From the NCBI GenBank assembly GCA_040217155.1, contig JAVJNS010000014.1, positions 1-64,000 on the forward strand: a DNA stretch of 64,000 bases. The letters are read 5' to 3'. This document shows positions 24,018 to 33,364 of this stretch, piece by piece. The DNA is from Pelagibius sp040217155 (GTDB taxonomy: Bacteria > Pseudomonadota > Alphaproteobacteria > Kiloniellales > Kiloniellaceae). Under the pieces are notes generated by a model. It was not told where the DNA came from, ran no database searches, and saw only the letters and a list, made by a program, of their open reading frames with translations. The first letter of the stretch is position 1. Every line of letters starts with the position of its first letter. Position numbers and translations under genes: made by a program.

Positions 24018-26933
24018 ATGACGATCTATTCCGATTCCCAGGCGGCCTTGCTTGCGGATCTCTACCACAAGTTCAATCAGGATCCGGGATCTTTGGATGA
24101 AGAGTGGAAGAGTTTCTTCGCCGACCTGGATGACGAAGCAAAAGCGGTAATAGAGAAACTGAATGGCGGCGCTTCTGGCGCCGTCGCTGCTGTTGCGGGT
24201 CTCGCGCCGGCGGGGAAGGCGGGGGCGACACGCGCCGACGTCAACGACAGTGGTGTCCGCGCCGCCACTTTGGACTCGATCCGCGCGCTCATGCTGATCC
24301 GCGCCTATCGCGTGCGCGGCCATCTGGAAGCTAATCTGGACCCCCTGGGCCTCAAGACCATCGAACCGCATCCGGAGCTCGACCCGCGCAGCTACGGCTT
24401 CACCGACGCGGACCTGGATCGCCCGATCTTCATCGACAACGTGCTGGGGCTGGAGACGGCGTCGCTGAGCAAGATCGTCGAGGTGGTTCGTGCCACCTAC
24501 TGCGGCTCGATCGGTGTCGAATTCATGCACATCCAGGACCCGGCCCAGAAGGCCTGGATCCAGGAGCGTATCGAATCGATCCGCAACCAGCCGGACTTCA
24601 CCGTGAACGGCAAGCGCGCCATCTTGGAGCGACTGACCGCCGCGGAGATCTTCGAGCAGTTCCTCAACAAGAAATATACCGGCACCAAGCGCTTCGGCCT
24701 TGACGGCGGCGAGTCGATGATTCCGGCGCTGGAGCAGATCCTGAAGCGCGGCGGCCAGTTGGGCCTGAAGGAAGTGGTCATCGGCATGCCGCACCGCGGG
24801 CGCCTCAACGTGCTCGCCAACCTGATGAGCAAGCCGTTTTCCGCCATCTTCTCGGAGTTCGAGGGTGGCGCCGCCCACCCCGAAGACGTCGGCGGTTCAG
24901 GCGACGTGAAGTATCACCTCGGGACGTCCTCCGACCGGGAGTTCGACGGCAACAGCATCCACCTGTCGCTGACCGCAAACCCCTCACACCTCGAGGCCGT
25001 AAACCCGGTCGTCGTCGGCAAGGTCCGCGCCAAGCAGGAGCAAGGCAAGTATAAGGACCGCAGCGAGGTCATGGCGTTGTTGATGCACGGCGACGCGGCC
25101 TTCGCCGGCCAGGGCCTGGTACCGGAGACCCTCGACCTATCGGAATTAAAGGGCTACCGCATCGGTGGCACGATTCACTTCATCGTCAACAATCAGATCG
25201 GCTTCACCACGAACCCGATCAACTCGCGCTCGGGTCCCTATTGCTCGGACGTGGCGAAGATCATTCAAGCGCCGATTTTCCATGTGAACGGCGACGATCC
25301 GGAGGCGGTGACCCACGTGGCCCGCATCGCAACTGAGTTCCGTCAGACGTTCCACAAGGACGTCGTGATCGACATGTTCTGCTACCGCCGCTTCGGCCAT
25401 AATGAGGGCGACGAGCCCGCCTTCACCCAACCGCTGATGTACCAGGCTATCGGCAAGCACCCGACCGTGCGCAAGATCTACGGCGAGAAACTGGCCGCGG
25501 AGAAGACCTGCACAGCCGAGGAGGTCGAGGCGCTGTTTAGCGAGTGGAACGATCGTTTGGAGCAGGACTTTCAGGCCGCAAAGACTTACAAGCCGAACAA
25601 AGCCGATTGGCTGGAAGGCGCCTGGTCGGGTCTCGACGCTGCGCGCGGCTTCGATGCGCGCCGCGGCAAGACGGCCGTCTCGACGGAAACCCTGAAGGAA
25701 GTTGGCCTGGGTCTCGCCAAGGTGCCGGCGAATTTCAATCTCAACCGCAAGATCGCGCGCCAGCTCGACGCCAAGCGCAAGATGATGGAGAGCGGCAAGA
25801 ACATCGACTGGGCGATGGCCGAAGGCCTTGCCTTTGGCACCCTGCTGGTCGAGGGTCATCCGGTCCGCGTTTCCGGCCAGGACAGCAACCGCGGTACCTT
25901 CTCGCATCGTCACGCCGCGCTGATCGACCAGAAAACCGAGGAGACTTACAAGCCGCTGGCCCACCTCAGCGACGACCAGGCGCGGCTTGAAATCGTCGAC
26001 TCGCCGCTGAGCGAACTGGCGGTGCTGGGTTTCGAGTACGGTTATTCTCTGGCGGAGCCGCGTGCCCTGGTGGTTTGGGAGGCCCAATTCGGCGACTTCG
26101 CAAACGGCGCGCAAATCATCGTCGATCAGTTCATCGCTTCGGGCGAATCCAAGTGGCTGCGGCTGTCCGGCGTGGTGATGCTACTGCCGCACGGCTACGA
26201 GGGTCAGGGTCCGGAACACTCCTCGGCCCGGATCGAGCGCTATCTGCAGCTCTGCGCGGAAGACAATCTGCAGGTCGTGAACTGCACCACACCGGCCAAT
26301 TTCTTCCACGTGCTGCGTCGGCAATTGCACCGTGAATTCCGTAAACCGCTTATTGTCTTCACGCCAAAGTCGCTGCTGCGCCACAAGCGGTGCGTGTCGG
26401 ACCTGGAATCCTTTGGGCCCGACAGCTGTTTCCACCGGGTCCTCTATTGCGACGACGTGCCGAGTGAGCCGAAGGACGCCAAGCAGGTGGTTCTCTGCTC
26501 AGGCAAGATCTATTACGACCTGCAGGAGGAGCGTGAGAAGCGCGGCATCAAGGACATCCACTTCCTGCGGCTCGAGCAACTCTATCCCTTCCCGGTCGAC
26601 GCCCTGTCCCAGGAGCTGAAGTCCTACACGCACTGCGATCTCGTGTGGTGCCAGGAAGAGCCGCGCAACATGGGCCCCTGGAGCTTTGTCTCCACCTTTA
26701 TCGAGGAAGTTGCCGAGGAAGTCGGTTTCGAAAGCCCGCGTCCGCGCTATGCCGGCCGGCCGTCGGCAGCATCGCCGGCGACGGGGTCGCACAAGCGTCA
26801 CGTCGTGGAGCAGGCGGCCCTGCTCGATGATGCTCTTACCTTGGGCAAGAAGCGCGTCGGCCGCATCCAATCGCGCCGCGCCGAGAGCGAGGCGCGCACC
26901 GGAGCCGGTGGCAAGGGCGAGGCCGCGGAATAG
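24018..26933 (+). CDS. sucA: 2-oxoglutarate dehydrogenase E1 component
   Basis: 971 aa from ATG 24018 (MTIYSDSQAALLADLYHKF); in-frame codons upstream are only read-through. ThDP-enzyme features in order: GMPHRGRLNVLANLMSKPF, GDAAFAGQGLVPETL and NNQIGFTTNP, with the thiamine-diphosphate-binding region between. MLLPHGYEGQGPEHSSARIERYLQL and the C-terminal EEPRNMGPWSF are also conserved. It decarboxylates 2-oxoglutarate and transfers the succinyl group to SucB lipoyl groups. Confidence 0.96.
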   Translation: MTIYSDSQAALLADLYHKFNQDPGSLDEEWKSFFADLDDEAKAVIEKLNGGASGAVAAVAGLAPAGKAGATRADVNDSGVRAATLDSIRALMLIRAYRVRGHLEANLDPLGLKTIEPHPELDPRSYGFTDADLDRPIFIDNVLGLETASLSKIVEVVRATYCGSIGVEFMHIQDPAQKAWIQERIESIRNQPDFTVNGKRAILERLTAAEIFEQFLNKKYTGTKRFGLDGGESMIPALEQILKRGGQLGLKEVVIGMPHRGRLNVLANLMSKPFSAIFSEFEGGAAHPEDVGGSGDVKYHLGTSSDREFDGNSIHLSLTANPSHLEAVNPVVVGKVRAKQEQGKYKDRSEVMALLMHGDAAFAGQGLVPETLDLSELKGYRIGGTIHFIVNNQIGFTTNPINSRSGPYCSDVAKIIQAPIFHVNGDDPEAVTHVARIATEFRQTFHKDVVIDMFCYRRFGHNEGDEPAFTQPLMYQAIGKHPTVRKIYGEKLAAEKTCTAEEVEALFSEWNDRLEQDFQAAKTYKPNKADWLEGAWSGLDAARGFDARRGKTAVSTETLKEVGLGLAKVPANFNLNRKIARQLDAKRKMMESGKNIDWAMAEGLAFGTLLVEGHPVRVSGQDSNRGTFSHRHAALIDQKTEETYKPLAHLSDDQARLEIVDSPLSELAVLGFEYGYSLAEPRALVVWEAQFGDFANGAQIIVDQFIASGESKWLRLSGVVMLLPHGYEGQGPEHSSARIERYLQLCAEDNLQVVNCTTPANFFHVLRRQLHREFRKPLIVFTPKSLLRHKRCVSDLESFGPDSCFHRVLYCDDVPSEPKDAKQVVLCSGKIYYDLQEEREKRGIKDIHFLRLEQLYPFPVDALSQELKSYTHCDLVWCQEEPRNMGPWSFVSTFIEEVAEEVGFESPRPRYAGRPSAASPATGSHKRHVVEQAALLDDALTLGKKRVGRIQSRRAESEARTGAGGKGEAAE

Positions 26934-26990
26934 CGATGCCCGTCCATCCAGTAAGAAGGGGGCCGGAGGCCCGAAACGAGTGAGAGGCTG

Positions 26991-28718
26991 ATGCCAACAG
27001 ATATCGTGGTGCCCACCCTGGGAGAATCGGTTACCGAGGCAACCGTCGCCCAGTGGCTGAAACAGCCGGGTGACGCCGTTGCTCTGGACGAGGCCGTCGT
27101 CGAGCTGGAAACGGACAAGGTGACGCTGGAGGTCAACGCTTCCACAGCCGGAGTCTTGTCAGAGGTGATCGCCGGCGAGGGCGACAATGTCGAGGTCGGG
27201 GCCCTGCTCGGCCGCATCGGCGAAGGTGACGGCGCCGCGGCTCCCGCCCCAGCCGAGGATGCGCCCGAGAAGGAGGCCGCGCCCGAAGCGACGCCTGCGA
27301 TGACTGAAGATTCTGCGCCGGCGCCGTCGGCCAGTGGCGCCGAAGGCGAGGCCGTGGACGTGGTGGTGCCGACCCTCGGCGAGTCGGTGACTGAGGCGAC
27401 GGTCGCCAAGTGGCTGAAGCAGCCCGGCGAAGCCGCCGGTGCCGACGAGCCGCTTGTGGAACTGGAAACCGACAAGGTGACCCTTGAGGTCAACGCCCCG
27501 GCCGCCGGCACGTTGAAGTCCATTGCCGCGGAAGAAGGCGCGACCGTTGAGGTTGGCGCGTTGCTTGGTGTTTTTGCTGCCGGAGCGGCGGGAGAAGCGC
27601 CGGCCAAGGGTGGGAAAGCCGAGGGTGAAAAGGCCAAGAGTGCGGCGCCGGTCAAGAGCGAAGTTCCGGAGAAATCCGAAGCGGCGCCCACCGCTGCGGC
27701 TGCCGGCGTCAGGAAACTCGATCCCACGGCGGCGCCGCGCAGCGCCGGCAAGATCACCAAAGCCGGTCTCATGGCCTTCCTGGAGGGATCGGCGGTTGGC
27801 GATCTCGGCCCGGCGGCGCGCAAGATGGTCGAGGAGAACGAACTCGACCCGGCGGTGATTCCCGCCACGGGCAAGGACGGGCGCCTGACCAAGGAGGACG
27901 TGATCAACTTCCTTGAGGGCAAGACCAAGCCCCTCGCTACGCCCGCTGCCCCGCCGGCGAAAGCGCCCGCCGAGGCCAAGGCGCCGGCGGCGACGGCCGC
28001 GCCCGCCGCTGGCGGCGAAAAGCGCGAAGAACGGGTCCGCATGCCCAAGCTGCGCCAGACCATCGCACGGCGCCTGAAAGAGGCGCAAAATACCGCCGCC
28101 ATGCTCACCACTTTCAACGAGTGCGATATGAGCGCGATCATGGCCCTGCGCGCGCAGTACAAGGATGGCTTCGAGAAGAAACATGGCGTGAAGCTCGGCT
28201 TCTCCTCCTTCTTCACCAAGGCGGTCGTTGGCGCGCTGCAGGAACTGCCGGCGGTCAATGCGCGCATCGACGGCGACGAGATCGTGTACCATCACTTCTA
28301 CGATATCGGCATGGCGGTCTCGACGCCGAACGGCCTGATGGTCCCGGTGATGCGCGGCTGCGACAAGAAGTCTTTCGCCGAGATTGAAAAATCTTTGGGC
28401 GAACTGGCGGCCAAGGGCCGCGACGGCAAGCTCGGCATGGACGAGATGACCGGCGGCACCTTCACCATCACCAACGGCGGCGTCTTCGGCTCCATGATGT
28501 CGACGCCGATTCTCAACATGCCGCAGTCCGCTATCCTCGGCCTGCATAAGATCCAGCCACGCCCGGTGGCCATCGACGGCAAGGTGGAAGTGCGACCGAT
28601 GATGTACCTGGCGCTGTCCTACGACCACCGGATCATCGACGGCCGCGAGGCGGTGACTTTTCTGGTGCGCGTCAAGGAAGCCATCGAGGATCCGCAGCGC
28701 CTGCTGATCGGCATGTAG
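26991..28718 (+). CDS. sucB: 2-oxoglutarate dehydrogenase E2 (dihydrolipoyl succinyltransferase) with two lipoyl domains
   Basis: 575 aa, longer than the usual about 400-420. Two lipoyl domains are seen, residues 1-78 (lipoyl-Lys K43 in ELETDKVTLEV) and 121-198 (K162 in the same motif), separated by Ala/Pro/Glu-rich linkers. A complete E3-binding domain is at about 271-310 (LGPAARKMVEENELDPAVI ... GRLTKEDVINFLEG), and just before it is a partial copy (KLDP ... GKITKAGLMAFLEG, 242-266). The catalytic domain at about 345-575 ends with SYDHRIIDGREA (His546, Asp550). The enzyme transfers succinyl from E1 to CoA. Confidence 0.93.
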   Translation: MPTDIVVPTLGESVTEATVAQWLKQPGDAVALDEAVVELETDKVTLEVNASTAGVLSEVIAGEGDNVEVGALLGRIGEGDGAAAPAPAEDAPEKEAAPEATPAMTEDSAPAPSASGAEGEAVDVVVPTLGESVTEATVAKWLKQPGEAAGADEPLVELETDKVTLEVNAPAAGTLKSIAAEEGATVEVGALLGVFAAGAAGEAPAKGGKAEGEKAKSAAPVKSEVPEKSEAAPTAAAAGVRKLDPTAAPRSAGKITKAGLMAFLEGSAVGDLGPAARKMVEENELDPAVIPATGKDGRLTKEDVINFLEGKTKPLATPAAPPAKAPAEAKAPAATAAPAAGGEKREERVRMPKLRQTIARRLKEAQNTAAMLTTFNECDMSAIMALRAQYKDGFEKKHGVKLGFSSFFTKAVVGALQELPAVNARIDGDEIVYHHFYDIGMAVSTPNGLMVPVMRGCDKKSFAEIEKSLGELAAKGRDGKLGMDEMTGGTFTITNGGVFGSMMSTPILNMPQSAILGLHKIQPRPVAIDGKVEVRPMMYLALSYDHRIIDGREAVTFLVRVKEAIEDPQRLLIGM

Positions 28719-28724
28719 GCCGCG

Positions 28725-29099
28725 ATGGCGGATGACGGCTTCAGCGATTCCGAAGTTAGGCGCCTCAAGCGCCTGCTCGACCGCGACGGCGCGGCCGACT
28801 ACGAGCTCGACCTGAGCGGCCTGGATCTGGCACACGCCGTAGCCTCTGTTGATCGCATGGTGGAGCGCCAGCGCTTTCGCGATGTCGGACGCTCGGTGGT
28901 TGTGCGCATCGACCCGGCGACGCCCGACAGCGGCGAGACCCTCTTCGGGCGCCTGGGACGGCATCTGCTCGATTTGCGGCGGCGGGGCCTGATTGCGACC
29001 ATGCAGCCTCTCGACCCCGCGCGCGGCGCCGGTTTCAACCTGACACTGCCGGCGAGGCAGGAAGCTTCTCTCGGGAGCAGCGATCCGCAACCCTGGTGA
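28725..29099 (+). CDS. Hypothetical protein in the 2-oxoglutarate dehydrogenase operon
   Basis: 124 aa, starting 6 bp after the sucB stop, so clearly co-transcribed. I do not recognise the family. An Arg/Asp-rich N-terminus (DSEVRRLKRLLDRDGAADY) is followed by YELDLSGLDLAHAVASVDRMV, which resembles the LDLHG-type opening of Smr-like folds, and ETLFGRLGRHLLDLRRRGLI. There is no signal peptide or membrane segment. The position between sucB and the convergent regulator suggests a link to E2/E1 assembly or simply transport with the operon. Confidence 0.65.
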   Translation: MADDGFSDSEVRRLKRLLDRDGAADYELDLSGLDLAHAVASVDRMVERQRFRDVGRSVVVRIDPATPDSGETLFGRLGRHLLDLRRRGLIATMQPLDPARGAGFNLTLPARQEASLGSSDPQPW

Positions 29100-29106
29100 G
29101 CCCTCC

Positions 29107-31092
29107 TCACCGCTCCGGAAAACCCGCTTTGTGCATACCTTCCCAGTAGGCGGGATTGCTGAGGTGCAAAGTTGGCGGCATGCTCTGGCGCATCCGTTCG
29201 ATGGTCATTCCGGGATAGTGACGGCTGAATTCCTTCAGCGCCTTGGCGGACTGCTCCTTATTGCCCAGTTGGGCGTGGTAGGCGGCCAGCATGCGGTAGG
29301 CCCAGTTCACTCCAGGGCCCGCGCGCAGGCCCTTCTCGACAAGGGAAATCGCAGCTTCGAAATCTCCGATCTCGGCATGGGCCGCGGCCATGCCGAAGTA
29401 CATGTTGAAGGTAAACGGATCAAACGGGCTGAGGCTCAGTGCTCTCTCGAACCCGGCAATGGCTTTCGCGAAGTCGCGAAAGAAGACTCTCTGCCAGCCC
29501 GCCCGCATCCATCCCCAGGCGTTGTTCGGATCCAGCGCGAGGCTGCGCTCGATGAAGCTCGCGGCGCGCGCCTGATCGGTCGTGGTCATGCCGTAGGCCG
29601 CGCCGATGGCAGCCAGGGCCGTCGCGTGGTCCTGTACCCGCAGAGCCGCCTGCTCGGCGGCGGCGACAGCCTGTTCGCGTTCTCTGGCGGGCTCGTCGGT
29701 CCACAGATAACAAACCTGCTGGGCATGGCACCAGGCCTTGAAGGCCAGGGCCACGCCGTAGTCGGGATCGCGCTGCAAGGCTGTATCGAAGAGCTCGAGC
29801 GCTTCGCGGTTGTCCTCTTTGCGGTGCGCCCAGAAGTGCGGCAGGGCCTGCAGCACCAGGTCGTAGGCCTGCAGGTTTCCCGGCGGCCTGCGCCGGGCGC
29901 GCTCGATCTCGGAGGCGCGGATTGAGGGATTGATCGCGCCGGCCACCTGCGAGGCGATGCGGTCCTGCAGGTCGAAGAGCTCCGGCCTGTCGTCTTCGTA
30001 GCGCTCCGACCAGAGCTGGCGGCCGCTCTCGGTCTCGACCAACTGCACGGTGATGCGCACCCGCTCGCCGCCGCGCCGCACGGTCCCTTCCACCGCATAG
30101 CGCACGCCGAGGTCGCGGCCGACTTCTCGCACGTCGACGAAGCGGCCCTTGTAGGTGAAGGCCGACTGCCGGGCGATGACGAAGAAGTCCTTGATGCGCG
30201 ACAGCGCCGAGGTGATCTCCTCGACCACGCCGTCGGCGAAGAAATCGTCCTCCTGTCCTCCCAGATCATCGAAGGGCATGACCACCAGGGAGGGCTGGCC
30301 ACCCGTCGCCACGGACCCCTTGTCTGCGCTCTCTTCTGCCGGCGACTTCATAGCGGCAGGGGGCGTCCTCGCCGTTGACAGGTCACTGTCAAGCAGCGCC
30401 AGAGTGCGGTCTTCCGGCGCTACGCCGAAGGCGCGCTGGACGGCCTCCGTGCAGCGCTCAACTTGTCGGCGCGCCGCGTTGGTCTGGCCCTCGGCTAGGC
30501 GCAGACGGATGAGCGCGCGGTGTGCCGCTTCCGCCGCCGGATCGGCGGCCAGCAGGCGATTGGCAAGGCCCTCGCATTCGGCGCGCCCGTTCTCTTCCAT
30601 GATCGCATCTTCGCTCAGTGCCTCGACCAGGTTCAAAGCCTGTTGGTGAAGGCGGTCGCGTTCAGCGGTGACAAAGTTCTCCAGCGGCTCGGTGAGCGGC
30701 ACGCCTTCCAGCAGGTCCCCAGTGAAAAGCTTGGCCGCCGCGACCATTTCGGCGGCCCGGCGGGATTTGGCCTGGGTCTCGAAGCGCCGCGTGTCGATGG
30801 CGCCGCCGGGCCCGGTCAGGCGCAAGGTGTCTTTGCCGGTCTCCAGGGTGGCGTCCTCCAGGACGGCGGGCAGGGCTTTCCGGATCGCTGTCAGCGCCTG
30901 ACGCAGGCTCGACTTGGCCTGGCTTTCGGCGCGTTCCGGCCAGATCCACTCCGCCAAGGCTGCGCGCGTGGCGCCCTTGTCGCCCAGCAGCGCCAGGACG
31001 GCCAGGACCAGGGCGGTCTTGCGGGTGGGAAGGGCGGCCGCCTCGCCGCCGAAGGTGGTGACGGAGAGACCGCCGAAGAGGGTGATCGGCAT
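29107..31092 (-). CDS. BTAD/SARP-type regulator with TolB-like and TPR domains
   Basis: 661 aa. Residues about 1-95 form an OmpR-like winged helix (LAEWIWPERAESQAKSSLR), and about 100-240 a bacterial transcriptional activator domain (RLHQQALNLVEAL ... AEAAHRALIRL). A TolB-like segment follows at about 265-385 (SLVVMPFDDLGGQEDDFFADGVVEEI), then TPR repeats to the C-terminus (ALELFDTALQRDPDYGVAL, FIERSLALDPNNAWGWMRAG). It is likely a transcription regulator that reads a signal through its TPR part. It lies convergent to the sucB operon (7-bp gap) and divergent to the DUF1127 gene, which it may control through the palindrome at 31162-31179. Confidence 0.82.
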   Translation of the reverse strand: MPITLFGGLSVTTFGGEAAALPTRKTALVLAVLALLGDKGATRAALAEWIWPERAESQAKSSLRQALTAIRKALPAVLEDATLETGKDTLRLTGPGGAIDTRRFETQAKSRRAAEMVAAAKLFTGDLLEGVPLTEPLENFVTAERDRLHQQALNLVEALSEDAIMEENGRAECEGLANRLLAADPAAEAAHRALIRLRLAEGQTNAARRQVERCTEAVQRAFGVAPEDRTLALLDSDLSTARTPPAAMKSPAEESADKGSVATGGQPSLVVMPFDDLGGQEDDFFADGVVEEITSALSRIKDFFVIARQSAFTYKGRFVDVREVGRDLGVRYAVEGTVRRGGERVRITVQLVETESGRQLWSERYEDDRPELFDLQDRIASQVAGAINPSIRASEIERARRRPPGNLQAYDLVLQALPHFWAHRKEDNREALELFDTALQRDPDYGVALAFKAWCHAQQVCYLWTDEPAREREQAVAAAEQAALRVQDHATALAAIGAAYGMTTTDQARAASFIERSLALDPNNAWGWMRAGWQRVFFRDFAKAIAGFERALSLSPFDPFTFNMYFGMAAAHAEIGDFEAAISLVEKGLRAGPGVNWAYRMLAAYHAQLGNKEQSAKALKEFSRHYPGMTIERMRQSMPPTLHLSNPAYWEGMHKAGFPER

Positions 31093-31161
31093 GCCTGGAG
31101 TTCCTGGGTTAAGGCTGGACTTGGCCCGAAGTCGGCGATTTTACGCAAATTTCACGCGGCA

Positions 31162-31179
31162 GTCATGAATTTTCATGAC
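31162..31179. promoter_or_regulatory. Perfect 18-bp palindrome, candidate operator
   Basis: GTCATGAATTTTCATGAC reads the same on both strands. It lies 70 bp upstream of the BTAD/TPR regulator start and 115 bp upstream of the DUF1127 start, in their divergent promoter region. A dimeric regulator, possibly the BTAD protein itself, is a natural candidate to bind it. Confidence 0.5.
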
Positions 31180-31293
31180 GGTTATCCGCGGCCCAGCCGC
31201 TGCCTGATACGCCCTGGAGCGATCCTGGCCTTGCCGCAAGACGGCGGCCTTGAGAAACCACAGATCCACGCCATCTCGAGCGGAGCAGGAACC

Positions 31294-31542
31294 ATGACCA
31301 GCACAGCGATCCATAACCTTTCGCCCATCCCGATCAAGACCCAGGCGCCAGTTCTCGACCGCAGCGGACGGATTCTGCGCCATCTGGCGGCTTTGCATCG
31401 CCGCCTGTCGGCCCGGCGTGAGCTGCGCCGTCTCAATGCTTCGCAACTGCGCGACGTCGGCATCGACCCCGGGACGGTCTGCGAGGGTCCGATCTATGCG
31501 ACCGACCCCCAGACCATGATCCGCCTCATGTCGATGCGTTGA
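31294..31542 (+). CDS. DUF1127 family small protein
   Basis: 82 aa from ATG 31294 (MTSTAIHNLSPIPIKTQ). The C-terminal half has the DUF1127 (YjiS-like) motif RRELRRLNASQLRDVGIDPG. Such small Arg-rich proteins are common in alphaproteobacteria and are often involved in RNA-binding or stress regulation, with few characterised members. Open codons upstream of 31294 belong to a long shadow frame of the regulator gene and are not part of the protein. It is divergent from the BTAD/TPR regulator. Confidence 0.75.
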   Translation: MTSTAIHNLSPIPIKTQAPVLDRSGRILRHLAALHRRLSARRELRRLNASQLRDVGIDPGTVCEGPIYATDPQTMIRLMSMR

Positions 31543-31657
31543 GCAGACCCATTTTCTCTCGTTGCCTGGACGTTCCCCGCCGGTCGATGCCGCCGTCCCG
31601 GCGGGGTTTCTTTTGGGATATGATCGCTCCGGCGAAACGGCGAAGCGGGGACAGTTT

Positions 31658-31852
31658 ATGCGCAGGTCAACGAAGCGGCGGATTGAGACCGCCGGCTGGG
31701 TCCTCTTCATCATTTCAGCGGTGTTCTTCATCTGGGCCTCCTGGCGCAGCGGCGATCTGCTGGGTTTACTGGGCAGCGTCGTCTTCTTCCTTGCCTGCTT
31801 CGTGTTTCTGGTGCCGCTGCACGGCCATCGGCTGAATGATGGCGAAGACTGA
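31658..31852 (+). CDS. Small two-helix membrane protein
   Basis: 64 aa from ATG 31658 (MRRSTKRRIETAGWVLF). Two hydrophobic helices, about 13-27 and 34-53, are joined by ASWRSGD, and the C-terminus is polar. The basic N-terminus suggests it faces the cytoplasm. I do not recognise the family with confidence. It is 95 bp upstream of lpd on the same strand and may be in the same transcript. Confidence 0.6.
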   Translation: MRRSTKRRIETAGWVLFIISAVFFIWASWRSGDLLGLLGSVVFFLACFVFLVPLHGHRLNDGED

Positions 31853-31947
31853 GGCGGCCGTTCGGACCGCCAGCGGCCTTGTTCGTTCGGCGCTGCTGCG
31901 GCAAGGTGCGCAGAGTCCTAGCGCCAGCCCCGAGGGGATAGAGCAAG

Positions 31948-33357
31948 ATGAGCGATAAGCAGTACGATTTGGTGGTGATCGGTGGCGGGCCCGGCGGCTA
32001 TGTGGCCGCGATCCGCGCCGCGCAGCTCGGCATGAAGACAGCCTGTGTCGAGGGCCGTGGCGCCCTCGGCGGCACTTGCCTCAACGTCGGCTGTATCCCT
32101 TCCAAGGCGCTGCTGCAGTCGTCCGAGAAGTACGCGGATGCCTCCAAACACTTCGCCGAGCACGGCATCAAGATCGAGGGCCTGGGCCTCGACGTGCCGG
32201 CGATGATGGGGCGCAAGGACAAGGTCGTGAAGGACCTCACCAGCGGCATCGAGTTCCTCTTCAAGAAGAATAAGATCGACTACATCAAGGGCTGGGGCTC
32301 GATCCCGGCGGCCGGCAGCGTAAAGGTGGCGCTGGACGGCGGCGGGGAAGACACCCTGGCCACGAAGAACATCCTCATTGCCACGGGTTCCGAGAGCACG
32401 CCGCTGCCCGGGGTCGAGACCGACGAGAAGCGAGTGGTGACTTCGACCGGCGCGCTCGCGCTCGACAAGGTGCCGGGTAAGATGGTGGTCATCGGCGCCG
32501 GCGTCATCGGCCTTGAAATGGGTTCCGTTTGGTCGCGCCTTGGCGCCGAGGTCACAGTGGTGGAGTTCCTCGACCGTATCCTGCCGGGCATGGACGGCGA
32601 CATCGCCAAGCAGAGCCAGCGGGTGCTCGGCAAGCAGGGCCTGAAGTTCAAACTCGGCACCAAGGTGACCGGCGCCGCAAATGGCGAGGACGGCGTCACC
32701 CTGACGCTGGAACCGGCCAAAGGTGGCGACTCGGAAGAGTTCAAGTCGGACGTGGTGCTGCTGGCGATCGGCCGCCGGCCGTTCACCGAGGGCCTCGGTC
32801 TGAAGGAACTGGGTGTTGCCATGGACAACCGCGGCTTTATCCAGGTTGACGAGAACTTCCGCACCTCCGTTGAAGGTATCTACGCCATCGGCGACTGCGT
32901 GCCTGGCCCGATGCTGGCGCACAAGGCCGAAGAGGACGGCGTGGTCGCGACCGAGCGCATGACCGGGCAGAAGAGCCACATCGATTACAACCTGGTGCCC
33001 GGCGTGGTCTACACCTGGCCGGAGATCGCCGGGGTCGGCAAGACCGAAGAGCAGCTGAAGGAGGCCGGGGTCGATTACAAGGTCGGCAAGTTCCCCTTCA
33101 CCGCCAACAGCCGCGCACGGGCGGTAGGCGACACGGATGGCGTGGTGAAGGTGCTGGCCGACAAGCGCACGGACAAGGTCTTGGGAGTCCACATCCTTGG
33201 CCCGTTGGCGGGCGATATATTGGCTGAGTGCGTGACGGTCATGGAGTTCGGCGGCTCGGCTGAAGATATCGCCCGCACTTGCCACTCGCACCCCTCCATG
33301 GGCGAGTCGGTGAAGGAAGCGGCACTGGCCGTCGACGGCCGGCCCATCCACATCTAG
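31948..33357 (+). CDS. lpdA: Dihydrolipoyl dehydrogenase (E3)
   Basis: 469 aa. IGGGPGGYVAAIRAAQLG (11-28) binds FAD, GGTCLNVGCIPSKALL (41-56) has the redox disulfide C44-C49, the second dinucleotide fold is VVIGAGVIGLEMGSVW, and HSHPSMGESVKEA near the end holds the His-Glu pair. It reoxidises the lipoyl groups of SucB with NAD+. It is separated from sucAB by the regulator, DUF1127 and small membrane genes. The stop is 7 bp from the convergent HAD gene. Confidence 0.95.
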   Translation: MSDKQYDLVVIGGGPGGYVAAIRAAQLGMKTACVEGRGALGGTCLNVGCIPSKALLQSSEKYADASKHFAEHGIKIEGLGLDVPAMMGRKDKVVKDLTSGIEFLFKKNKIDYIKGWGSIPAAGSVKVALDGGGEDTLATKNILIATGSESTPLPGVETDEKRVVTSTGALALDKVPGKMVVIGAGVIGLEMGSVWSRLGAEVTVVEFLDRILPGMDGDIAKQSQRVLGKQGLKFKLGTKVTGAANGEDGVTLTLEPAKGGDSEEFKSDVVLLAIGRRPFTEGLGLKELGVAMDNRGFIQVDENFRTSVEGIYAIGDCVPGPMLAHKAEEDGVVATERMTGQKSHIDYNLVPGVVYTWPEIAGVGKTEEQLKEAGVDYKVGKFPFTANSRARAVGDTDGVVKVLADKRTDKVLGVHILGPLAGDILAECVTVMEFGGSAEDIARTCHSHPSMGESVKEAALAVDGRPIHI

Positions 33358-33364
33358 ACGCGGC

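Noticed and set aside
30520..31293. Long plus-strand frame leading into the DUF1127 gene
   Set aside because: It is the antisense shadow of the BTAD/TPR regulator; only the part from ATG 31294 matches a known small protein family.
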